From positions 1 through 47,374 of the forward strand of contig JAAFJB010000021.1 in NCBI GenBank assembly GCA_013297995.1: a stretch of DNA of 47,374 nucleotides, in the 5' to 3' direction. The stretch's first letter is position 1; each line of letters begins with the position of its first letter. The notes under the pieces are model-generated. The model was not told the origin of the DNA. It saw nothing but the letters and a program-made list of their open reading frames with translations, and made no database searches. The translations under genes and the position numbers were made by a program. The DNA comes from Chitinophagales bacterium. GTDB lineage: Bacteria; Bacteroidota; Bacteroidia; Chitinophagales; Chitinophagaceae. Positions 1 through 8,894 of the stretch are shown here, one piece after another.

Positions 1-1
1 A

Positions 2-268
2 CTATTGGTATGGCGTGTTGCCGTTCTTATGAATCAAGGTAAAGCAACTCCACAACAAGTAAGTATGGCCAAACGCAATAGTTGCGAAATAGCCGCAGAT
101 ATTGCCCGCAATGCTCGCCAAATGCTCGGTGGTATGGGCATTACAGGCGAATACAGTATCATGCGCCATATGATGAATATAGAAAGCGTAATTACCTACG
201 AAGGAACACATGATATTCATTTACTCATCACTGGAATGGATATAACGGGCTTGAATGCGTTTAAGTAG
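2..268 (+). CDS. Glutaryl-CoA dehydrogenase, C-terminal fragment (5' end outside window)
   Basis: This is the last 88 codons of an acyl-CoA dehydrogenase family gene that enters from the left edge. The visible part is the C-terminal helical domain, with the stretches [19 protein letters not shown] and [18 protein letters not shown]. The YEGTHDIH block followed by an ITG-AF tail is typical of glutaryl-CoA dehydrogenase, an FAD enzyme that oxidatively decarboxylates glutaryl-CoA to crotonyl-CoA in lysine and tryptophan breakdown. The FAD and substrate residues further upstream cannot be checked. The exact acyl-CoA substrate is therefore inferred from the tail alone; another acyl-CoA dehydrogenase is possible. 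Confidence 0.8.
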   Translation, partial: LLVWRVAVLMNQGKATPQQVSMAKRNSCEIAADIARNARQMLGGMGITGEYSIMRHMMNIESVITYEGTHDIHLLITGMDITGLNAFK

Positions 269-274
269 ACGGTA

Positions 275-297
275 CACGGTAAGCCGTGAATATTTTT
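275..297 (+). terminator. Weak terminator-like hairpin after the dehydrogenase gene
   Basis: CACGG (275-279) and CCGTG (284-288) form a perfect 5-bp stem with a TAAG loop, followed by AATATTTTT. The stem is short and the T run is interrupted, so termination here is plausible but weakly supported. Confidence 0.35.
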
Positions 298-299
298 AA

Positions 300-307
300 T
301 AAATTTG
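300..307 (+). promoter_or_regulatory. Bacteroidota-type -7 box upstream of aroK
   Basis: TAAATTTG matches the TAnnTTTG -7 consensus of Bacteroidota housekeeping promoters. It ends only 3 bases before the aroK ATG, so a transcript from here would have almost no 5' leader. No convincing TTTG -33 element lies 17-20 bases upstream, which keeps confidence modest. Confidence 0.4.
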
Positions 308-310
308 CGA

Positions 311-817
311 ATGAAAGTATTTCTCTTAGGTATGATGGGAACTGGTAAAAGCCATTGGATGCAACTATTGGCCGCAAAATTTAAAATTGATGGGTATGAT
401 CTGGACTCCCTAATTGAAGCACATCAAGAAAAAACCATTGGCGAAATATTTGAATCGGAAGGGGAAGCCTATTTTAGACAATTAGAAGCCGACTCACTTC
501 GCCAGGTTGATCAAAAAAATAAGTATATACTAGCTACTGGTGGAGGCACTCCCTGCTTTCACAATAATATGCATTGGATGAATAAAGAAGGACTCACCAT
601 TTGGATTGATGAATCTATTGGGATATTGGCGAGCAGACTATCGGCTGAAAAAAGCCACCGCCCCCTCTTAAAAAATTTAACCGATGAAGCACTTGTTGAA
701 TGGCTCCAAACAAAACTATCTGAAAGAACGGCATTTTATTCCCTAGCCAAAATAAGATTGCAAGGCGAGAATATTTCATTAAATAACCTTACTAAACTTA
801 TTCACCAATATGCATAA
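311..817 (+). CDS. aroK: Shikimate kinase
   Basis: This cytoplasmic enzyme phosphorylates shikimate at the 3-OH with ATP, the fifth step of the chorismate pathway that feeds aromatic amino acids, including the tryptophan branch encoded at the far end of this window. The 168-residue length is normal. Visible motifs are the P-loop GMMGTGKS (residues 7-14), the shikimate/Mg-binding D-x-D followed by IE (residues 30-36), an arginine in the YFRQLE segment, the GGG substrate loop (about residue 77) and a lid region with arginines (KSHRPLL). The reading frame is open from 305 through a TTG, but the ATG at 311 puts the P-loop at the usual distance from the N-terminus. The 3' end overlaps the next gene by 8 bases. 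Confidence 0.93.
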   Translation: MKVFLLGMMGTGKSHWMQLLAAKFKIDGYDLDSLIEAHQEKTIGEIFESEGEAYFRQLEADSLRQVDQKNKYILATGGGTPCFHNNMHWMNKEGLTIWIDESIGILASRLSAEKSHRPLLKNLTDEALVEWLQTKLSERTAFYSLAKIRLQGENISLNNLTKLIHQYA

Positions 818-1202
818 AGGGTTTTTAATTATTGCCGCAATGCTCGGCGCTCTGGCTGTTATATTAGGCGCTTTTGGTGCACATGGATTAAAAGCACTGG
901 CTTCCGAGCAACAACTTTTAAGCTATGATACCGCTGTTAAATACCAGTTTTACCATGTTTTTGCACTGGCTTTAACAGGGATGCTTTACCAATCCTTTCC
1001 CTCTAAATGGTTGCTCATAGCTGGAAGACTATTCATTGCTGGCATAGTTGTTTTCTCTGGTTCGCTTTACCTGCTTACTTTATTGGGTATTAATGGTTAT
1101 CATCAATTCAATTGGCTGGGTGCCATCACGCCCATTGGCGGAGTTTTATTTGTATTAGCTTGGATTATGATTGGCTTTTCCCTATTTCGCCACAAGCCAT
1201 AA
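810..1202 (+). CDS. DUF423 family small integral membrane protein
   Basis: This 130-residue hydrophobic protein has about four predicted membrane helices. The N-terminal signature LGALAVILGAFGAHGLK, the Y-x-T-A-x-x-Y-x-x-x-H segment (YDTAVKYQFYHVFAL) and the central FSGSLYLL are hallmarks of the DUF423 (YgdD-like) family. The biochemical function of the family is unknown to me. The gene starts within the last codons of aroK, so the two are probably co-transcribed and translationally coupled. The shared operon says little about function. Confidence 0.88.
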   Translation: MHKGFLIIAAMLGALAVILGAFGAHGLKALASEQQLLSYDTAVKYQFYHVFALALTGMLYQSFPSKWLLIAGRLFIAGIVVFSGSLYLLTLLGINGYHQFNWLGAITPIGGVLFVLAWIMIGFSLFRHKP

Positions 1203-1276
1203 GTGGAAAACTGTTGAATCAATTAAGCTTTTTTGCACATTGGTGAATCGGTGCTATTTTGGCATTAGGCAAAGTG

Positions 1277-1284
1277 TATATTTG
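1277..1284 (+). promoter_or_regulatory. -7 box of the ftsK promoter
   Basis: TATATTTG fits TAnnTTTG and lies 5 bases before the ftsK ATG. A TTTG at 1258-1261 could serve as the -33 element with a rather short 15-base spacer. Transcription from here would give a nearly leaderless ftsK mRNA. Confidence 0.45.
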
Positions 1285-1289
1285 TTTTC

Positions 1290-3881
1290 ATGGCAAATAG
1301 CTTAAAAAAGAAAACGCCTCCTCCGCCGGATCCTGAAGCACTCGCTCCCGATAAGGAAGCCGAAGTAACCGTTGCCGAAGTAGTTAAAGACGAACGTACC
1401 GCTAAAATAGCGGGTGCTACCAGCTTATTATTTACACTATTCTTATTCATCTCTTTTACTTCTTACTTATTTACTTGGCAAGAAGACCAAGATAAGGTAC
1501 AAGAGTTTGGAGTTAGAATTTTTGCCACCGATGATATAAAAGTTAATAACCTTCTCGGCGTTCTGGGTGCTTATTCAGCCCATACGCTTTGGTACAACGG
1601 GTTTGGCCTGGCTTCTTATTTTTTCTGTACCTTCTTTTTTGTACTTGGTATTAACCTATTATTCGCTAAAAAAATATTTCGACTCCTACGCAACCTCAAA
1701 TATGTACTCATTGGTCTCGTAGTTTTTAGCATGACTTTTGCCTTTATTGCATATGGGGCTGACTTCTCTTGGGGGGGTGCTGTGGGCGAATACCTCAGCA
1801 GTTGGTTTATAAAGTGGATTGGCAAAGTAGGCACTGGTGCGGTTTTATTACTCACTGTTTTCAGCTACTTTATCTGGCGTTTTAACCCCAGCTTTCACTT
1901 GCCAGACTGGAAGTTTAACCTCTTAGATAAATCCCCTGAGCCTTTATCTAAGAATCTTGCGGTTGACGAACCCGCTTTATTTATTGATGAACAGCTTGAA
2001 ACAGCTTTTACCGTTAACCCCATCGTTGAAGAAGAAACCGAAGCGTTTCCCATCAGCAACAACAAATTAAAGAATACAGGTAATAATATATCGGTGATCT
2101 TACCCGATCAAACTGTTGAAGTGAATCCCATGAACGAATTTGGGATGGTTGAAAAAGAAGAACCATTGGAAGATGAAATTCCAATTGAAGCCGAAGAAGA
2201 TGAAATTGCAGAAGTTGATACACCTATTTTACAGCCAGTAATTCCTCCTACCATTCATATAGCTAGGCCAGCACCTATGCCTACCAATAATTTAGAATTA
2301 GAGATTAAGGAAACCCCAGAAGAATTGGAAGAGGAAGAAATGGCTGCTATTACAGCTACTGTTGGAAGTCTCGCCTCTAAATACGATGTAACGCTAGATC
2401 TAAAAGATTACAAGTATCCTAAGCTCGATTTATTGGAAACCCATGGCAGTGAAAAAATAGTACACGACCCTACTGAGCTAGAAACCAATAAAAATCAAAT
2501 CATTGCCACACTTAAAAACTACGATATTGCCATTCAGCGTATTGCAGCCACAGTAGGTCCTACGGTTACCCTTTATGAAATTGTTCCTGCACCAGGTGTG
2601 CGCATCAGCCGTATTAAAAATTTAGAAGACGATATTGCCCTCAGCCTCGCTGCGCTCGGCATTCGGATCATTGCACCCATACCCGGTAAAGGTACCATCG
2701 GTATTGAAGTACCCAATGTTCGAAAGACCATTGTAAGTATGAAAACCCTACTCGCCAGCGAAAAATTTCAATCCAATACCTTTTCCCTTCCCATTGCAGT
2801 GGGTAAAAAAATTGACAATGATAATTTTATAGTAGACCTGGCTGCCATGCCCCACCTGCTTATGGCCGGTGCAACGGGACAAGGTAAGTCCGTCGGCCTC
2901 AATGCCATCCTCGTTTCTCTCCTCTATAAAAAACATCCCTCACAACTTAAATTCGTACTCGTTGATCCTAAAAAAGTAGAACTCAGCTTGTACCGAGTAA
3001 TAGAGAAACATTTTTTGGCCAAATTGCCTGGCGAAGAAGAATCCATCATCACCGATACCAAAAAAGTGGTTCATACCCTCAATGCACTATGTATTGAAAT
3101 GGACAATCGCTACGACCTTCTCAAAGAAGCGGGTTGCAGAAATATTAAAGAATACAACGAAAAATTTACCGCCCGTAAACTCAATCCCGAAAAAGGCCAT
3201 CAATACCTTCCCTTTATTGTATTGGTAGTAGATGAGTTTGCAGACCTGATTATGACGGCTGGTAAAGAAGTTGAAATGCCCATTGCACGCCTCGCACAAT
3301 TGGCTCGCGCCATCGGTATTCACCTCATTATTGCTACTCAAAGACCCTCTGTTAATATTATCACCGGTACCATCAAAGCCAATTTCCCCGCTCGTATTGC
3401 ATTTAAGGTTTCTAGTAAAATTGACAGTCGCACCATCCTCGACGCAGGCGGTGCTGAACAGCTCATAGGTAAAGGAGATATGCTGGTAAGTTATAATGGA
3501 GAAATTACTCGCTTACAATGTGCTTTTGTAGATACACCCGAAGTAGAAGCTGTATGCGAATTCATTGGCGACCAGCGTGGCTACCCGCAAGCTTTTCTAC
3601 TGCCCGAATACGTAGATGAAAAAGAAATGGAAGGGAAGGATTTTGACTCCAACGACCGCGATCCACTTTTTGAAGACGCGGCCCGACTCATCGTTCAAAG
3701 TCAAATGGGCTCTACCTCCCTGATCCAACGTAGAATGAAATTGGGATACAATAGGGCTGGTAGATTAATGGATCAACTGGAAGCCGCAGGCATTGTTGGC
3801 CCTAATCAAGGCAGTAAAGTAAGAGATGTTCACTTTAAAACCGATATGGAACTGCAGGATTTCCTAGATACCCTAGCATAA
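1290..3881 (+). CDS. ftsK: DNA translocase FtsK/SpoIIIE
   Basis: This septal DNA pump moves chromosome termini through the closing division septum and helps dimer resolution. The 863-residue protein has the full family layout. A short charged, proline-rich N-terminus is followed by four membrane helices (about residues 45-65, 100-125, 130-155 and 175-197). An acidic linker (about 210-355) follows, then the alpha/beta motor with Walker A GATGQGKS near residue 527 and Walker B FIVLVVDEFADL near 645. It ends in the winged-helix gamma domain (about 795-860, with the GSTSLIQRRMKLGYNRAGR block) that reads polar DNA motifs. The linker is shorter than in E. coli FtsK, as usual outside enterobacteria. 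It appears to be a single-gene transcription unit. Confidence 0.95.
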   Translation: MANSLKKKTPPPPDPEALAPDKEAEVTVAEVVKDERTAKIAGATSLLFTLFLFISFTSYLFTWQEDQDKVQEFGVRIFATDDIKVNNLLGVLGAYSAHTLWYNGFGLASYFFCTFFFVLGINLLFAKKIFRLLRNLKYVLIGLVVFSMTFAFIAYGADFSWGGAVGEYLSSWFIKWIGKVGTGAVLLLTVFSYFIWRFNPSFHLPDWKFNLLDKSPEPLSKNLAVDEPALFIDEQLETAFTVNPIVEEETEAFPISNNKLKNTGNNISVILPDQTVEVNPMNEFGMVEKEEPLEDEIPIEAEEDEIAEVDTPILQPVIPPTIHIARPAPMPTNNLELEIKETPEELEEEEMAAITATVGSLASKYDVTLDLKDYKYPKLDLLETHGSEKIVHDPTELETNKNQIIATLKNYDIAIQRIAATVGPTVTLYEIVPAPGVRISRIKNLEDDIALSLAALGIRIIAPIPGKGTIGIEVPNVRKTIVSMKTLLASEKFQSNTFSLPIAVGKKIDNDNFIVDLAAMPHLLMAGATGQGKSVGLNAILVSLLYKKHPSQLKFVLVDPKKVELSLYRVIEKHFLAKLPGEEESIITDTKKVVHTLNALCIEMDNRYDLLKEAGCRNIKEYNEKFTARKLNPEKGHQYLPFIVLVVDEFADLIMTAGKEVEMPIARLAQLARAIGIHLIIATQRPSVNIITGTIKANFPARIAFKVSSKIDSRTILDAGGAEQLIGKGDMLVSYNGEITRLQCAFVDTPEVEAVCEFIGDQRGYPQAFLLPEYVDEKEMEGKDFDSNDRDPLFEDAARLIVQSQMGSTSLIQRRMKLGYNRAGRLMDQLEAAGIVGPNQGSKVRDVHFKTDMELQDFLDTLA

Positions 3882-3948
3882 AACTTATTGAATCAGTTGA
3901 TCTCGTTAAACTTATTAGCCCATCCACAGTCTACATAAACGATATACA

Positions 3949-3956
3949 TATATTTG
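3949..3956 (+). promoter_or_regulatory. -7 box upstream of the lolA-like gene
   Basis: TATATTTG matches TAnnTTTG and ends 17 bases before the start codon at 3974. No clear -33 TTTG is visible, so the call rests on the -7 box and its position. Confidence 0.45.
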
Positions 3957-3973
3957 CATCCTAATTCAATCTA

Positions 3974-4603
3974 ATGCTTAAATTTTACTTTGCCTTCTTG
4001 CTCATCACTAGTAGTTCATTCAGTTCATTCGCTCAGAACGACCCCGATGCCAAAAAAGTAATGGATGCTTTTGGTATTCAAGTAAAAAATTCAAAAGGAA
4101 TTATGGCCAATTTTACCTTGAAATCTATTACCAGCAAGGGTAAGTCTAACGGTTCTAAATCGCTTACTCTTGCCATGCGTGGAGAGAAATACAACCTCAA
4201 ACAAGGCGCAACAGAAATTATTTGCGATGGTAAAAATGTGTATAATTTTGATGGTAATAAAACCATTACCAAATCTGCAGTTGAAGAGTCTTCCCAAACT
4301 TTGAGCCCCCAAAAATTACTGGCCGGCACTTACGATAAAGATTTTACGTATAAATTGGTTTCTTCTAAAGGACGTTACGATGAAATTGAGATGACCCCCC
4401 TAGATAAACGCAAAAATTTTCAAAAAGTTAACCTCTTCTTTAGCAAAGGCAAACGCACACTCGCCAAAGCCAGCATACTCGATAAAAGCAATAATATTAC
4501 GGAGTTGATCGTAAACAAAATCAACCTAAAAGCCACTGTTGCAGATGCATTATTTGTGTTCAACAAAGCCAACTACCCCAAAGACGTAGAAATACTCGAC
4601 TAA
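3974..4603 (+). CDS. lolA: LolA-like periplasmic lipoprotein carrier
   Basis: LolA shuttles lipoproteins across the periplasm from the LolCDE transporter to the outer membrane. The 209-residue protein has a cleavable signal peptide (residues 1-20, ending FAQ) and then the typical beta-rich unclosed-barrel pattern. Family features are the helix MDAFGIQVKNSKGIMANFTL, the ICDGKNVYNFDGNKTITK strand pair and a C-terminal VADALFVFNKANYPKDVEILD that matches the usual D-x-x-F-x-F-x-x-P-x-x-V-E end. Bacteroidota LolA proteins diverge strongly, so the symbol is a family-level call. The next gene starts one base after the stop, so the two are probably one operon. Confidence 0.8.
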   Translation: MLKFYFAFLLITSSSFSSFAQNDPDAKKVMDAFGIQVKNSKGIMANFTLKSITSKGKSNGSKSLTLAMRGEKYNLKQGATEIICDGKNVYNFDGNKTITKSAVEESSQTLSPQKLLAGTYDKDFTYKLVSSKGRYDEIEMTPLDKRKNFQKVNLFFSKGKRTLAKASILDKSNNITELIVNKINLKATVADALFVFNKANYPKDVEILD

Positions 4604-4604
4604 T

Positions 4605-5735
4605 ATGCAAAAAATCGTATGCATTTTCCTACTCGGAATGGCATCATTTGCCAACGCACAATACAGTGCTAGATTTGTAGTAACTGATATAGCGACTAGA
4701 AAAAATGAAGACATCTACCTCTCTGGCAATTTTAATAACTGGAATCCCAAAGATGAAAACTATAAACTAAAACCCTTTGGCGGCACTCGCAAAAGCATTG
4801 TATTGAAAAACCTTGCTGCGGGTACTTATGTTTTCAAATTCTCTCGTGGTGAAAATAAACTGGAATGCAGTTCCGATGGTAGAGAAATTGCTGATAGACA
4901 ATTAGACGTAAACAGCGATATCTCTAACGATTATACCATTGCTGGTTGGAAAGATGACTATCCCGATCGCCCCAAAACCTATACTGCCAGCCCCCAAGTG
5001 CGCATCATAGACACTGCTTTCTTTATTCCCCAACTCAATCGAAAAAGACGTATCTGGATTTATCTTCCCAAGGGTTATGCCAATGTTGGCAAAGCATACC
5101 CGGTTTTATATATGCACGATGGTCAAAATCTATTCAATGATAAAACCTCTTTTACAGGGGAATGGGGAGTAGATGAATGCCTCGATACCCTACAGTCTAA
5201 AATCGGTAAGGAATGTATTGTAGTAGGCATTGACAATGCTGGTGATAAAAGGATGACCGAATACAATCCTTACGACCATTTTCAGTATGGCAAAGGCGAT
5301 GGCAAAGCTTATGCTGCTTTTGTTGCTACCACCCTCAAACCCTTTATAGATGCTAAGTACAGAACCCGCAAGGGGCGCGACTATACCTTTATTGCCGGCA
5401 GCAGCATGGGGGCTTTAATCAGTTGGTACACTGTGCAGCAATATCCCGATATTTTTGCCGGTGCTGGGGTACTATCGCCCTCTTTTTGGATCTCTCCGCA
5501 GATTGCCGTTGATGCTACTTTGTTTAATCCTGATCTAATACCTAAATTCTATTTTTATGTAGGAGAAAAAGAATCGGGTAATATGGTTGGGGATATGCAG
5601 AAGATAGCTGGCATCCTACAAAAGAAATCTAAGATCCAAATAAGAACAGTGGTAAACCCATTAGGTCAACACAATGAAACATATTGGCGAAAAGAGTTCC
5701 CCGACTTTTACAGGTGGATGGCAAGCGGTTGGTAA
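4605..5735 (+). CDS. Secreted esterase with N-terminal glycogen-binding-like domain (EsteraseD/enterochelin-esterase family)
   Basis: The 376-residue protein starts with a signal peptide (residues 1-18, ending ANA). Residues 20-112 resemble an AMPK/CBM48 carbohydrate-binding sandwich (YLSGNFNNWNPKDENYKL, then AAGTYVFKFSRG). Residues 130-376 form an alpha/beta-hydrolase of the Esterase D/Fes type with the oxyanion-side motif YPVLYMHDGQNLF, nucleophile elbow GSSMG near residue 267 and a candidate catalytic His in GQHNETYW near 356. The family includes enterochelin, acetyl-xylan and feruloyl esterases and also proteins of unknown substrate. The carbohydrate-binding-like domain favours a sugar ester, but that is inference. 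It sits directly behind the lolA-like gene. Confidence 0.8.
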   Translation: MQKIVCIFLLGMASFANAQYSARFVVTDIATRKNEDIYLSGNFNNWNPKDENYKLKPFGGTRKSIVLKNLAAGTYVFKFSRGENKLECSSDGREIADRQLDVNSDISNDYTIAGWKDDYPDRPKTYTASPQVRIIDTAFFIPQLNRKRRIWIYLPKGYANVGKAYPVLYMHDGQNLFNDKTSFTGEWGVDECLDTLQSKIGKECIVVGIDNAGDKRMTEYNPYDHFQYGKGDGKAYAAFVATTLKPFIDAKYRTRKGRDYTFIAGSSMGALISWYTVQQYPDIFAGAGVLSPSFWISPQIAVDATLFNPDLIPKFYFYVGEKESGNMVGDMQKIAGILQKKSKIQIRTVVNPLGQHNETYWRKEFPDFYRWMASGW

Positions 5736-5767
5736 ATCATTAGCAATATAAATTGACACTATAATGT

Positions 5768-5803
5768 AAAAGGCCCTACTAGAAAGCAAGGCCTTTTTCT
5801 TTT
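5768..5803. terminator. Bidirectional rho-independent terminator between convergent genes
   Basis: AAAAGGCC (5768-5775) and GGCCTTTT (5790-5797) form a perfect 8-bp stem closing a 14-base loop, followed by TCTTTT on the plus strand. It sits between the convergent esterase and response-regulator genes and can serve both. Confidence 0.8.
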
Positions 5804-5903
5804 ATACCCCCCGATATAAAAGTGCGATTTGTTCTGAGTAGAACAAGTGCAAAATAAAGGGGTATTCTTATGCTTTATATACCCTTAGTACGGTATATTT
5901 TAT

Positions 5904-6539
5904 TTATTTTCTCAGTATCTGGTGCTCATAAGCCCATTTAACAAGACTTAGCAAATTGTTGGTACCCGTTTTTCTGAATATATTCTTCCGATGTGTTTCT
6001 ACGGTTCTAACGGCAATATTCAACTCGTCTGCTATTTGCTTATTGGAATAATCCTGCTCCATCCAATTAATCACTTCTTTCTCACGCTGGGTTAAATGAA
6101 TGGTTTCAACCTCTTTTTTTAGGTTAGAATGATTGGCTAGTGCGGAGAGAATTATTTCTTGAAAATAAATACCACCCTCAAATACTTTCTTAATGGCGTA
6201 TACCAACTCACCCACATCGGTTTGTTTTAATAAGTAGCCTGCAATATCTGCTTGGTCAATCATCTGATCTACCAATGCTCCTTCACCATTCATGCTAAGG
6301 GCAATGATTCTTACTTGCGGGTGTTGAATTTTTACTTCAACGGCCAGTTGTAGTCCGCTCATTTCAGGCATCATCAGATCAGTAAGTAGAATGTCAATTG
6401 GGTGTTGATCTAATAGTCGCAACATTTGCTTGCCGTTGTTGGCAGTACATACAATTTGTATTTCAGCCCTATCTTTCAACAAAGCGGTGAGCCCATCAAT
6501 TACAATTTGGTGGTCATCTACCATTGCGATTTTTATCAT
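5904..6539 (-). CDS. NarL/FixJ-family response regulator
   Basis: The protein has 211 residues. An N-terminal receiver domain carries the acidic pair D8-D9, phosphoacceptor D54 (in ILLTDLMMPEMSG) and the T/S and K positions in ALSMNGEG and LLKQTD. A C-terminal LuxR-type helix-turn-helix follows (about 145-208, LTQREKEVINWMEQDYSNKQIADELN then RTVETHRKNIFRKTG). It should bind DNA after phosphorylation by the histidine kinase encoded immediately upstream on the same strand; the two genes overlap by 4 bases (ATGA), so co-translation is likely. The target genes are not apparent from the sequence. Confidence 0.93.
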   Translation of the reverse strand: MIKIAMVDDHQIVIDGLTALLKDRAEIQIVCTANNGKQMLRLLDQHPIDILLTDLMMPEMSGLQLAVEVKIQHPQVRIIALSMNGEGALVDQMIDQADIAGYLLKQTDVGELVYAIKKVFEGGIYFQEIILSALANHSNLKKEVETIHLTQREKEVINWMEQDYSNKQIADELNIAVRTVETHRKNIFRKTGTNNLLSLVKWAYEHQILRK

Positions 6540-8848
6540 ACAGCCGACTGATTTTTCTCATTTAATGGAATATAAATAGCTACCAATGTTCCCTTTCCTT
6601 CCCCTGAATTCCACTCAACGGTTCCTTGAAGGTACTGAATTCTCAGCTTGATATTTTGTAAACCTATGCCTGCCGATAAACCCAATTGTTTTGGATTAAA
6701 CCCTTTTCCATTGTCTTCAATCATCACATCTATTCCATCTGAAGAGCGAATAATAGATATATCTAGTTCCGCAGCTTTGGCGTGTTTAATTACATTGTTT
6801 ACACTTTCCTGAATTACCCGGTATAGCACAGTCTCAATATGCGAAGGTATGGGGGTGGTTAACCCTTCTGCTGTTAAATTAATATTAAGGGAACGATGGT
6901 CTATCTGCCCAATAAATTCCTGTACCGCACTTACCAACCCCTTCATTAACAAAGCATTGGGCATCATATTGTGACTCACCTGTCGTACTTCTTTACAGCT
7001 TTCATCTACCATAGCAATACATTTTTGCAGCAGCAAACCTTCTTCACTGTCTTTATCCTTAACTTGGTTGTTTAAGGCTTGCAAGTTCATCCAAGTGGCA
7101 GACATTAACTGACCAACCCCATCGTGTAAATCACTGGCTATTCTTTTGCGCTCTTTCTCTTCTGCCGTAATAATATCAATGGTGGACTGTTCCTGCTGCA
7201 ACATCAACTTTTCTTGATACGCTTTCTGCTGCTTTATTTTATTCCGCCTATATAATCCGTAAGCAATCAAGGCCAATAGTGCAGCACCAATGATGCCAAT
7301 GGTTATTTGGTTCTTCTTGCGTGAAACTTCTAGTTGATCTATTTTACGCTGCCTACTCAAGAGCTTAATCTTATCTTCTTTAATATTGGAGTCGAGGCTA
7401 CTTTGCAATAGTTTTTTATTCTGTTCTAATAAAAGCAAACTGTCTGATTTTAATAGGAGAGATGCATCAGCCAATTCAAGGTCTTGCTTTGCTAGTAAGA
7501 ATTGGTTTTGCTGAATAGCCAATTGTTGGTTGGAAATGGCCAAGGTTTTAATAGAATCTGATTTATTCAACAAGTTAATGCGCAACTGTTTTTTCTCCGT
7601 CTCATATTGGGTTTGTAATTCATTTACTTGTCGTATTACTTTTTCACTGGTGGCTTTTTCGGTTATTCTTACATATTTGGTTCTATATACCAATGCACTT
7701 CCAAAATTTCCCATTAAAGAATCTAAGGAAGAACGGTGGTTGTAAATTTCACCAAGGGTATTATCGTCAGCGCCAAATTTTGCAGCGGTTTGTTCTGCTG
7801 ATTCAAACCATTTTAAGGCCTCGGGATATTCTTTTAAATGAGTATAGCTATAGCCAATATTTTGCTCAATTAATGCAACCCCCAATTTTGTCTGGTTCTC
7901 TTTGGCCAGATCCAGCCCCTTTTTTAAAAAACCAATTGCTGGTTCATAATTTGCTTGGCGAAGATTGAGTGCACCTAAATTATTATAACATACTTGCATG
8001 CCCCTTTTAAAGCCAACCTGTTTAAACAATTCTAGGCTTTTATCTAGTTCAATCAATGCTTTTTCATAATGGGTCTCTTCAATGTACACATTGGCAAGAT
8101 TTACATGGGTAATGCCTAAATTCAGCCAGTCTTTCACAAGGGTATTGGCTTCTAAACTTTTAGTATAATATGCAATTGCTTTGGAGTAGTTTTTAGTCTG
8201 GAAGAAAAGGCGACCTAAATTATTTTGAGTTGAACCAATCGTTTTGGTATCATGGGTGGCTTCCTGTATTTGCAATGATTTAATTAAGTACCCAATGGCA
8301 TTTTCGGGTTCACTCTTATCGGAATATAAAGTGCCAAGACCATGATATACTGCGCCTAGGGCTTTGGAATTGTTGAGTTTTAAGGAAATATTCTCTGCTT
8401 TTTTATAATAACTTATAGCCGTATCAAATTTATTTTGCATGCTATAAACCTGGCCGAAACGTATATAACTGGCAATAAGCTCATCCGTATTCTTTAATTG
8501 CTCCCAAATAGTAGCTTCCTGCTGAATAAATGAAATGGCTTTTTGCGGAATACGTTTGGTAATATAATAGTTGGCTTTGCTTCGGTACGCACCTGCAAAT
8601 CCGGGTTTAAATTGTAAGAATTTAGACAGTTGGATGGCCTCGTTGGCATAATTAAAACTATTGATAGAATCTTTAAAAGAATATAAGTAGGCAAGATGGG
8701 CGAGCAAATTCACCCGATTGGTGTCTTTGCTTACGAGGGGTAATTTTTTAAGGAGACTATCAATTTCTCTTTGGTGTTGGGCCTGACTCCACAAGGTTGT
8801 AGAGCCTATAAGAAAAAACATAATTAAGAGCCAGTATATTTTTTTCAT
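6536..8848 (-). CDS. TPR-containing sensor histidine kinase (HisKA_3 type)
   Basis: The 770-residue protein has an N-terminal signal or anchor (residues 1-22), then about eight tetratricopeptide repeats (roughly 60-390) predicted to lie in the periplasm. A coiled coil (about 400-505) and one membrane helix (about 513-533, ITIGIIGAALLALIAYGLY) follow. The cytoplasmic part has a HisKA_3 dimerisation helix with phosphoacceptor His in RIASDLHDGVGQLM near residue 575. Its HATPase domain has an N box with VIQESVNNVIKHAK, a G1 box with DNGKGF and a G2 box with GIGLQNIKLR. This NarX-like design, with TPRs as sensor, is common in Bacteroidota. The partner is the overlapping response regulator. The ligand is unknown. 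Confidence 0.92.
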   Translation of the reverse strand: MKKIYWLLIMFFLIGSTTLWSQAQHQREIDSLLKKLPLVSKDTNRVNLLAHLAYLYSFKDSINSFNYANEAIQLSKFLQFKPGFAGAYRSKANYYITKRIPQKAISFIQQEATIWEQLKNTDELIASYIRFGQVYSMQNKFDTAISYYKKAENISLKLNNSKALGAVYHGLGTLYSDKSEPENAIGYLIKSLQIQEATHDTKTIGSTQNNLGRLFFQTKNYSKAIAYYTKSLEANTLVKDWLNLGITHVNLANVYIEETHYEKALIELDKSLELFKQVGFKRGMQVCYNNLGALNLRQANYEPAIGFLKKGLDLAKENQTKLGVALIEQNIGYSYTHLKEYPEALKWFESAEQTAAKFGADDNTLGEIYNHRSSLDSLMGNFGSALVYRTKYVRITEKATSEKVIRQVNELQTQYETEKKQLRINLLNKSDSIKTLAISNQQLAIQQNQFLLAKQDLELADASLLLKSDSLLLLEQNKKLLQSSLDSNIKEDKIKLLSRQRKIDQLEVSRKKNQITIGIIGAALLALIAYGLYRRNKIKQQKAYQEKLMLQQEQSTIDIITAEEKERKRIASDLHDGVGQLMSATWMNLQALNNQVKDKDSEEGLLLQKCIAMVDESCKEVRQVSHNMMPNALLMKGLVSAVQEFIGQIDHRSLNINLTAEGLTTPIPSHIETVLYRVIQESVNNVIKHAKAAELDISIIRSSDGIDVMIEDNGKGFNPKQLGLSAGIGLQNIKLRIQYLQGTVEWNSGEGKGTLVAIYIPLNEKNQSAV

Positions 8849-8894
8849 CTTTTTAGTTTAATCACCCTCATTCAAAAAACAGCGTTAAAATTAA

